DNA of 20,542 nt from positions 1 through 20,542 of the forward strand of contig CAMQPJ010000005.1 of the NCBI GenBank assembly GCA_947003675.1, written 5' to 3'. Of this stretch, positions 14,865-20,542 are shown in pieces. Each line of letters begins with the position of its first letter. Positions within the stretch are counted from its first letter, which is position 1. Source of the DNA: an uncultured Collinsella sp. (lineage in GTDB: Bacteria; Actinomycetota; Coriobacteriia; Coriobacteriales; Coriobacteriaceae). The notes beneath the pieces are model-generated. The model saw only the letters and a list, made by a program, of their open reading frames with translations, did no database searches and was not told the origin of the DNA. The translations under genes were made by a program, and so were the position numbers.

Positions 14865-15951
14865 CAACACAAATACCGTTCAGATAAGACAGGGCACGAG
14901 CCTTTTCCTCAGCAATTACCTTGCGAGCTGTACCAAAATCGCGGTATATATCTAATTTGCAGTCATCCAAGGATTCGATAATGGAGTCAGTAAGACCAGT
15001 CAACTTCAACAGATTCTCAGCACGATCGTTCTTCTTGAAATCTTTTTGCTTAGTTTCTACGTAAAACTGGCGCTCAAAGATGATGGAAAAAGCAGTTCCG
15101 TGGAAAGAATTAGTTACAACATAGTCAGCGTTCTTGAACAGGCCAAGGAATTCCTGTACCGAAGTGTCCATTCCACCGTAAAAATCGCGGTTCTTCAACC
15201 TGTCAATATAATCTTGGCCTATGTTTACAATCTTCTTACCGGTCTTTTTAGCTAACAACCTTGCAAAATCATTAATGACATTCGACTTGTTGAGGCGATA
15301 GATGAGGATATAGTTATCGAAGTCAGGGTCTTTAGCGAGCCGCGACCACTCTGCCGCATCAAGCAAAAATACAGGATCGACGTGCAGCTCACTATCTTTG
15401 CCCGCAAGCTCACGGACCATTTTTTTACCAGACTCCTCACGAACCGAAATATGATTAAATCGAGATAACAGTCGAGCATATTCCGCCCGATACTCGACCG
15501 GAATATTGCTAATACCGAACGATGCGGCATACGAATTAATCTTCTGTTTGTCATCGACAAATGATAGGAAGTAATTCTTATCAAAATCAGAACAGGCATA
15601 ATTAAACACCTGGTCACTACCAGTAATGAACACGTCGTATCGCTCGTTCGACTGATTAATGGTTTCTGAATCATACACTGGACTCATCTTCATGTTTTCA
15701 TTTACCAACGAACGAAAACTCATCATTTTTCTCTTTGCGGGAAAGTAATTCATAAAACTACGGATATTTTGTTTAACTGATTTGGTCGAGAAGCCACCGA
15801 TCAGCTTATACAACTCCTCCATATGATCACAGCGATAATCGATAACTTCCGAATCGAAGCCCAATCCCGTTAAGGCTTTTTGCAAAGCATAAGTCTGCAA
15901 AGCGGCTCCATAGTTAATGGCACGATGAAACGTAATGACTCCGACTTTCAT
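14857..15951 (-). CDS. Polysaccharide pyruvyl transferase family protein
   Basis: A 364-residue protein of the pyruvyl transferase family (CsaB/WcaK type). Seen: NYGAALQTYALQ (13-24), TGSDQVFN (110-117), SYAASFG (140-146), REESG (171-175), DPVFLL (192-197) and TNSFHGTAFSIIF (280-292). Characterised members transfer pyruvate from phosphoenolpyruvate to form ketals on sugars, giving the polymer negative charge; many family members in clusters with FrhB-like proteins are not characterised. It starts two bases after the GT2 stop with AAAGGA before the ATG. Confidence 0.9.
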   Translation of the reverse strand: MKVGVITFHRAINYGAALQTYALQKALTGLGFDSEVIDYRCDHMEELYKLIGGFSTKSVKQNIRSFMNYFPAKRKMMSFRSLVNENMKMSPVYDSETINQSNERYDVFITGSDQVFNYACSDFDKNYFLSFVDDKQKINSYAASFGISNIPVEYRAEYARLLSRFNHISVREESGKKMVRELAGKDSELHVDPVFLLDAAEWSRLAKDPDFDNYILIYRLNKSNVINDFARLLAKKTGKKIVNIGQDYIDRLKNRDFYGGMDTSVQEFLGLFKNADYVVTNSFHGTAFSIIFERQFYVETKQKDFKKNDRAENLLKLTGLTDSIIESLDDCKLDIYRDFGTARKVIAEEKARALSYLNGICVDE

Positions 15952-15953
15952 AA

Positions 15954-16961
15954 TTATCCTTTCAGGGCAATTAGATTGAATACAGCTGAAATTAATCGAG
16001 GTTTTCTTGTTAACAGCAATTTATAAATTGCTGCATTAATTAAGTTCGACGGCTGATAGGCTGACAAACAGTTGTATAGCTTTTCATCATTTACAAGGGC
16101 ATCGAAAAAAGCCGTACGACCAGCACCGCAAGGAGCGCGCCTCAAAGAAAATCTAAGCGATGCAAATGCTCTGCCTGCATTTCTCTTACGGAAATCGAAT
16201 CTATACAGTCTCCGATCAAACTCGTCCGCAAGAACTTGGCTTAGAGCATTTATCCTTTTAAGAACATCGTCATTCACGCGTTTTGAATAAGACTTGTCAC
16301 TAACGTGGTATTCGTACAAACAATTGGGAACGACACTGACCCTCGAAGAAGAAGCGAGAGCTCTAAGCTTAAAAACTAGATCCTCTGAGTAGACATCTCT
16401 TTCTGACGGAAACTGAACCCCATTCTCTTCAACCAGCAGTCGACGGTAAACAGAGTCCCAAACAGCGATACAGCCCGCACCGTCGTCGTGACATGGAATG
16501 GAAACCAAATCCGCCATGTATTTATCAATTTCACCTTTACCACGCAGTTCCATGGATCCAGCAGGATGACTTTTAACAACGGCACCATTCAGCAAGTCGT
16601 AATAACCGCCAACGACGACATCGCTACCGGAATCTCTTGCCCTGCTCAGCAACGTTTCATACATTGCCTTCGTACAGGTATCGTCTGAATCGACAAAAGC
16701 AATGAATTCCCCAGTCGCTAAATCTAAACCATAATTACGAGCAATTCCCTGGCCCGCATTTTCTTTTGTGAAAACCCTGATGCGATTGTCCTTGGATGCA
16801 AGCTTTTTGCACTTCTCAAGACTATCGTCTGTAGACCCGTCATCGATGAGTAAAATCTCCAAGTCATCAATGGTTTGCGAAACAAGAGAAGCGACACATT
16901 CCTCAATCGTCTCGGATGAGTTGTAAATGGGAACCACTATGCTTAAAAGGGGATTAGCCAC
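15954..16961 (-). CDS. Family 2 glycosyltransferase
   Basis: A 335-residue GT-A enzyme: SIVVPIYN (7-14), IDDGSTDDS (39-47), ENAGQGIARN (67-76) and DSDD (91-94). Similar in domain layout to the other GT2 in the operon but only distantly alike in sequence, so probably a different linkage. The start is a GTG at 16961 supported by GGAGGG five bases upstream. Its AT-rich codon use marks the left side of a composition boundary; the next gene upstream is clearly GC-richer. Confidence 0.9.
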   Translation of the reverse strand: MANPLLSIVVPIYNSSETIEECVASLVSQTIDDLEILLIDDGSTDDSLEKCKKLASKDNRIRVFTKENAGQGIARNYGLDLATGEFIAFVDSDDTCTKAMYETLLSRARDSGSDVVVGGYYDLLNGAVVKSHPAGSMELRGKGEIDKYMADLVSIPCHDDGAGCIAVWDSVYRRLLVEENGVQFPSERDVYSEDLVFKLRALASSSRVSVVPNCLYEYHVSDKSYSKRVNDDVLKRINALSQVLADEFDRRLYRFDFRKRNAGRAFASLRFSLRRAPCGAGRTAFFDALVNDEKLYNCLSAYQPSNLINAAIYKLLLTRKPRLISAVFNLIALKG

Positions 16962-16979
16962 AATGCCCTCCTCACTATC

Positions 16980-17993
16980 CTAGCGACAGTCGCCACAAAC
17001 CAGAGCGCCATAAAAAGATTCAATTCCATTGGATTGACTCGGATAATCTTGCTTCCATGAAAGCTTGAACAACCTTGTATCAGAGGTGAGTCCGTCCCAG
17101 ATGTGCTGGTCGAGGGGTTCGTCCAGCAGCGAGATGAGATCGTCGCAACGGGGGTTGTTGGGCTCGATCGACGCGAACGCCGCGGCGATCGAGGGGTCAT
17201 GCCTCTGCGCAAGAACGATGAGATAGTCGGTGAGCAGATAATCCACAAGTTCATTACTCTGGGCCCAATACTCAAGGTAAAAGTCCCTAAGCGTTGCGAA
17301 CACCCGACGGTTAGACGAATCGCAGCCAAGCGAGTAGTTGGCAAACATACCGCAGGCGACGGATGCGTGGAGATAATCGGGGCGTTTGATGGACCAGATC
17401 GGAAGGTCCGTGTACTCATCAAGCGAACCGGTGCAGAAGAACGTCGCGTCGAGCCACAGGCCGCCGTGCTCCGCAAGCAAGGACAGCCTTAAAAGGTCAG
17501 AAAGATGGGTGCGCGACATGACGCCCGCGCGCACCTTGTCGAAAACCCAATCGGGGATATGAACATAGTCGGAGAGATTCTCGTCCGTGATGACGATGAC
17601 CTCGTGTTCGCCCGCGTTGCGGCGCACGGAGTCGATACACGCCCTGACAATCTCAGGCGCGTTCTCCTCGCCCTGCCACCAGCACATCCAGATCTTCCCC
17701 TCGAGGGCGGGATCGGATGAGGGCAGCGGCGTATCGTAGTCGTATGACTCGAAGAAATCGCCGAAGCGGTTCTCGAGATACTTGAGAACGGTCTCGTGCT
17801 TTCGCAGCAACCGCTTCTTCACTGCAGGCGGTTCCTTGTACCCGTTGCGGCTCATGACCTGGATATCGAGCTTCGCCCGAAACGTGTTAATCGCCTCGGG
17901 CCACGACGTAACCCTGGCGATTCGGAACGTTGCGCCGATCTCCTCGCAGGAGCGATGCACTATCCTCTTGATGCTGTTATGGCCGTTAGCCAT
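16980..17993 (-). CDS. Capsular polysaccharide synthesis protein (GT32-like glycosyltransferase)
   Basis: A 337-residue protein of the capsular polysaccharide synthesis/GT32-like group. Seen: IWMCWWQGEENAP (101-113), a family hallmark, SDLLRLSLLAEHGG (165-178) leading into LWLDAT (179-184), a variant of the metal-binding DxD, and LTDYLI later. Probably a mannosyl- or galactosyl-type transferase working on the lipid-linked unit. AAGGAG at 18001-18006 precedes the ATG, and the start overlaps the end of the GT4 gene by eight bases. Composition changes within it: its 5' part is GC-rich like the GT4 genes, its last portion nearer the AT-rich block. Confidence 0.88.
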   Translation of the reverse strand: MANGHNSIKRIVHRSCEEIGATFRIARVTSWPEAINTFRAKLDIQVMSRNGYKEPPAVKKRLLRKHETVLKYLENRFGDFFESYDYDTPLPSSDPALEGKIWMCWWQGEENAPEIVRACIDSVRRNAGEHEVIVITDENLSDYVHIPDWVFDKVRAGVMSRTHLSDLLRLSLLAEHGGLWLDATFFCTGSLDEYTDLPIWSIKRPDYLHASVACGMFANYSLGCDSSNRRVFATLRDFYLEYWAQSNELVDYLLTDYLIVLAQRHDPSIAAAFASIEPNNPRCDDLISLLDEPLDQHIWDGLTSDTRLFKLSWKQDYPSQSNGIESFYGALVCGDCR

Positions 17994-19269
17994 CGATTGA
18001 CTCCTTATATAGGTTCACGAGATCGTTCATAAACTTCTCGCGCGAGCAGTTTTCCATGACGTAGGAGCGGCAGTTGCGCTGCAGCATCGAGTAAGCGGAC
18101 CGATCCAAGAACGCACTCGTGCCGCGCGATATAGCATCTGCCATCGACTGGACGCCCCCGGGCTCGCAAACGAATCCCGTTTTCCATTCGTCGACCAACT
18201 CGGGGATTCCGCCGATATCCGTGCCGATGACAGGCGTGCCGGCAGCAAAAGCCTCCACGATCGAGTACGGCATGTTCTCTCGCCATCTCGAACTCGAGAT
18301 GGCGAGAGAAGCCCTCTCGACATACGCTTGCAGTGCCCCACCGGTCTGATAACCGGCGAACTCAATGCGAGCTGCACAGCCCAACGAAGACGCCAGCGTC
18401 TTGAAATCGGCGGCATCGGGGCCGTCGCCGACTACAACTAAGCGCATATTCTGCGGAAGGCTCGGCAGGGCGGCATCGAAGGCCCTCAGCAGCGTGTCGA
18501 CGCCCTTCTCGGCAGAGAGCCGCCCGAAGAACAGGAGGTAGGGGTTCTCCCTGTCGGTCGCATCCGCCCCGGCATTCGCCGCACGGTCGAGGATCGCGTC
18601 GTCTGCGAAGTTCTGCAGGAAGACGACCTTGCCCTCGGGCCAGCCGCCCTCGATGAGCTTGGAGCGCATGAACCTGGAGGGGGCGATTACCCTGTCGATC
18701 CTTCGGTTTGACTTATGGGCCCTGTTGAAGGACGCCTCCATCGCCGCCAGCGCGCTCTTCGCGCGCGACCCCTTCACGCAGCGGTTCTCGATGCAGTGGC
18801 GGTAGCGCCCGTCCTCGAGGCATGCGTCGCAGACGCGCCCGCCGCCGTCGAGCATGAGGTAGCCGGGGCAGACGGTCACGTAGTCGTGGGCCGTGTAGAA
18901 GACCGGGACCTTGTTCTCCCCCAGGTAGGGGGCGTCGAGGATGGACAGCGTGATCTGCCTGTGCACGTTGTTGAGGTGGACGACATCGGGGCGGAACTCC
19001 TCGCAGAGGGCCTGGAAGTTGCGCTTCGCCTCCGGCGAGTAGATCAGCGCCATGCCGTCGCGCGCCGCCTTGAGCGGGTCCTTGACGTTGTTGTACTCGC
19101 GCTGCGTCACGAAGTACTTGTCCCACTCGCACGGCAGGTTGTCAGGGTGCCTCATCGAGAAATAGGCCACCTCATGCCCCATGCGCTCCAGCTCGGATCC
19201 GACGGTGAGGTAATAGGTCTCCGCGCCGCCCTTGCGGTAGTGGAATTTGTTTACGAGAAGGATCCTCAT
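17986..19269 (-). CDS. Family 4 glycosyltransferase
   Basis: A 427-residue GT-B retaining transferase. Seen: N-terminal KGGAET (13-18), a cysteine-rich insert with Cys at 134, 147, 150, 159 and 164 (CPGYLML, CDAC, then CIENRC), FFGRLSAEKG (247-256), and the donor-site EX7E pair Glu331-Glu339 followed by AFAAGTPVIG. The cysteine insert is found in a subset of GT4 enzymes and could bind a metal. It overlaps the upstream GT4 by four bases (ATGA). A perfect 17-base-pair palindrome lies in the codons just before the EX7E motif. Confidence 0.92.
   Translation of the reverse strand: MRILLVNKFHYRKGGAETYYLTVGSELERMGHEVAYFSMRHPDNLPCEWDKYFVTQREYNNVKDPLKAARDGMALIYSPEAKRNFQALCEEFRPDVVHLNNVHRQITLSILDAPYLGENKVPVFYTAHDYVTVCPGYLMLDGGGRVCDACLEDGRYRHCIENRCVKGSRAKSALAAMEASFNRAHKSNRRIDRVIAPSRFMRSKLIEGGWPEGKVVFLQNFADDAILDRAANAGADATDRENPYLLFFGRLSAEKGVDTLLRAFDAALPSLPQNMRLVVVGDGPDAADFKTLASSLGCAARIEFAGYQTGGALQAYVERASLAISSSRWRENMPYSIVEAFAAGTPVIGTDIGGIPELVDEWKTGFVCEPGGVQSMADAISRGTSAFLDRSAYSMLQRNCRSYVMENCSREKFMNDLVNLYKESIDG
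18275..18310. repeat. Perfect 17-base-pair palindrome inside the GT4 gene
   Basis: 18275-18291 and 18294-18310 are exact reverse complements with a 2-base spacer. It covers codons for residues 320-332, ending at the first Glu of the EX7E motif. Such a long perfect stem is unusual in coding sequence; it may be chance favoured by the Ser/Arg-rich peptide here, or have a regulatory or recombination role. Confidence 0.85.
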
Positions 19270-20390
19270 CGGCCTTCACCCCCGTAGACTGCAAGGGTCC
19301 GCCCGACGACGGAGTCCCAGTTGTAGGTTTTCTCGACATGCGCCTTGGCGGCAGCGCCGAGGGCGCCTGCGCGGCCAGCGTCCGCGAGCAGGCCTCGCAG
19401 CGCGGCCCGCAGGGAATCGGCACTCCCCTTCTCGAACGTCACGCCGTTGCCCGCGAGGACGTCCGCGCACTCGGAGATGTCGCTCGTCACGCAGCAGCAC
19501 CCATAGGCCATGGCCTCCAGCAGGCTCATGGGCATGCCCTCAACGTCGGAGGGCAGCACGTAGGCATAGCAGTTGGAGTACAGCTCAGCCAAGGGCTCGC
19601 CGTTGACGAAACCGGTGAACACTATGCGGTTGTCGCCCTGAGCCGCAGCGCGCAGCTCCTTCTCGTACGCCAAGGTATCGGAGCTGCCGCCAGCGATGAC
19701 CAGGCGCTTATTAGTTTCAAGGACCCTGAATGCCTCGATCAGCAGCTCAGGGCGCTTCTCGGGTACCAAACGCCCCAGATAGAGAAGGTAGGAGTCTTTC
19801 TCGAGATTCCACTTCTCCTTGATGACGCTCGCCGGAAGGGCCTCCTTGGCATCTACGCCATTGGGAATAAAGACCGCCTCGCGACCGTAGGTTTCCTTGA
19901 AATAGCGCCTGACGCCCTCTGAGAGCGCGATAAGACCGTCCGCCTTTGTCGCAGCGGCCTTCTCCCCCATCTTGATGTAGGTGCTGGCGAGCCTGCCCCA
20001 CTTGGCGCGCTGCCAGTCCAGGCCGTGGATGGTGGCCACGGTTCGGATGCCCGCGCGCTTTGCCAGAGGCAGCGGCACGCAGGGGCCCTCGGCGTGGTAG
20101 TGAATCACGTCGGGCCTGTCCTTGATGGCAGCCAGGGTGGCGAAGTACGAGGAGCTCAGCGCGGCGAGCCCCTTCCTGTCGATCGTCCTCACGGGAACGA
20201 CGCGCACGCCGTCGACCGTGCGCTCGCGGCCGTCCGCGGCGTCGCCGGTCATGACGTCCGCGCCCGAACGGTCGTAGCAGGGGACCTCGTGGCCGAGCGC
20301 CGCCATGCGGCGGGCTAGCTCGGTCACGACGACCTCCACGCCGCCCTCGCGGGAGCCGTATCTCTTATGTCCGATCATCGAGATGCGCAT
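19266..20390 (-). CDS. Family 4 glycosyltransferase
   Basis: A 374-residue GT-B enzyme. Seen: SREGGVEVVVTEL (13-25), the N-terminal glycine loop; HYHAEGP (97-103), IHGLDWQRAKWG (121-132), IPNGVD (175-180), GRLVPEKRP (206-214) and the EX7E pair Glu284-Glu292 with LLEAMAYG. The N-terminal pattern resembles rhamnosyl/galactosyl transferases that act early in capsule repeat-unit assembly; this is a tentative comparison. As the first complete gene after the initiating transferase it may add the second sugar. Its ATG directly follows the TAG of the upstream gene. Confidence 0.92.
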   Translation of the reverse strand: MRISMIGHKRYGSREGGVEVVVTELARRMAALGHEVPCYDRSGADVMTGDAADGRERTVDGVRVVPVRTIDRKGLAALSSSYFATLAAIKDRPDVIHYHAEGPCVPLPLAKRAGIRTVATIHGLDWQRAKWGRLASTYIKMGEKAAATKADGLIALSEGVRRYFKETYGREAVFIPNGVDAKEALPASVIKEKWNLEKDSYLLYLGRLVPEKRPELLIEAFRVLETNKRLVIAGGSSDTLAYEKELRAAAQGDNRIVFTGFVNGEPLAELYSNCYAYVLPSDVEGMPMSLLEAMAYGCCCVTSDISECADVLAGNGVTFEKGSADSLRAALRGLLADAGRAGALGAAAKAHVEKTYNWDSVVGRTLAVYGGEGR

Positions 20391-20540
20391 CTAGCACGCA
20401 CCCTTGCCGGTGATGACCTCGATCACCGTGAGGACGACGATCTTGAGGTCCGTTATGGGTCCGCGCTTGGCGATGTACTCCAGGTCCCGGCGGACCATGC
20501 CGTCGAACCCGGTCGAATTGCGCTCCGTCACCTGCCACCA
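20391..20540 (-). CDS. C-terminal end of an initiating sugar-phosphate (undecaprenyl-phosphate) transferase
   Basis: An open minus-strand frame enters from the right edge and stops at TAG (20393-20391), giving about 49 residues. The sequence reads WWQVTERNSTGF, then VRRDLEYI, with GPITDLKIVVLT and a short GKGAC end. This is the pattern of the C-terminus of bacterial sugar transferases (RfbP/WcaJ/EpsL type), which load the first sugar phosphate onto undecaprenyl phosphate. Most of the gene, including catalytic residues, lies outside the window. No gap separates it from the next gene. Confidence 0.82.
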   Translation of the reverse strand, partial: WWQVTERNSTGFDGMVRRDLEYIAKRGPITDLKIVVLTVIEVITGKGAC

Positions 20541-20542
20541 GC

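Noticed and set aside
18713..19132. Overlapping minus-strand open frames within the GT4 gene
   Set aside because: Arg/Gly/Pro-rich shadows of a GC-rich gene whose own frame carries all GT4 motifs.

Overview
The window looks like chromosomal DNA from an actinobacterium of the class Coriobacteriia, most likely Collinsella or a close relative. This is an inference from three things: high-GC codon use in the housekeeping genes, the shikimate gene order with a shikimate dehydrogenase-shikimate kinase fusion, and the style of the exopolysaccharide genes. No rRNA, tRNA or CRISPR was seen.

Left part (1-5954, + strand): an aromatic amino acid run, aroA (3' part only), aroC, pheA, aroE-aroK fusion and aroQ. 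Together these cover dehydroquinate to chorismate and on to phenylpyruvate, apart from steps that must lie upstream or elsewhere. A nested inverted repeat sits between aroC and pheA. The next gene, glf, encodes UDP-galactopyranose mutase. It belongs functionally to the polysaccharide genes further right, and a strong terminator closes it.

Middle part (about 5955-9983): an accessory interval of mixed composition. It holds two direct copies of a roughly 131-base structured repeat, 2948 bases apart. Between them lies a two-gene minus-strand operon: an ABC/OLD-like AAA ATPase followed by an RloB-family Toprim-like protein, with its own recognisable promoter. This pair resembles ATPase-plus-Toprim phage-defence modules and is the best candidate here for a poorly described system. 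A small DUF2188 gene, a doubtful 61-residue ORF, a tandem 38-base repeat and a stretch with no recognisable gene fill the rest.

Right part (9984-20542, - strand): a tightly packed exopolysaccharide/capsule operon with 4-8 base overlaps or short gaps. In transcription order from the right edge it reads: C-terminus of an initiating sugar-phosphate transferase, two GT4 glycosyltransferases, a capsular synthesis (GT32-like) transferase, a GT2 transferase, a polysaccharide pyruvyl transferase-family protein, a Wzy-like polymerase/ligase, a second GT2, a Wzx-like flippase, and an F420-hydrogenase beta-subunit-like iron-sulfur protein. A rho-independent terminator follows. The genes from about 9984 to 17000 are clearly AT-richer than their GC-rich neighbours, as expected of a horizontally exchanged serotype-specific core. 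The operon promoter lies beyond the right edge. Glf probably supplies UDP-galactofuranose for this polymer.
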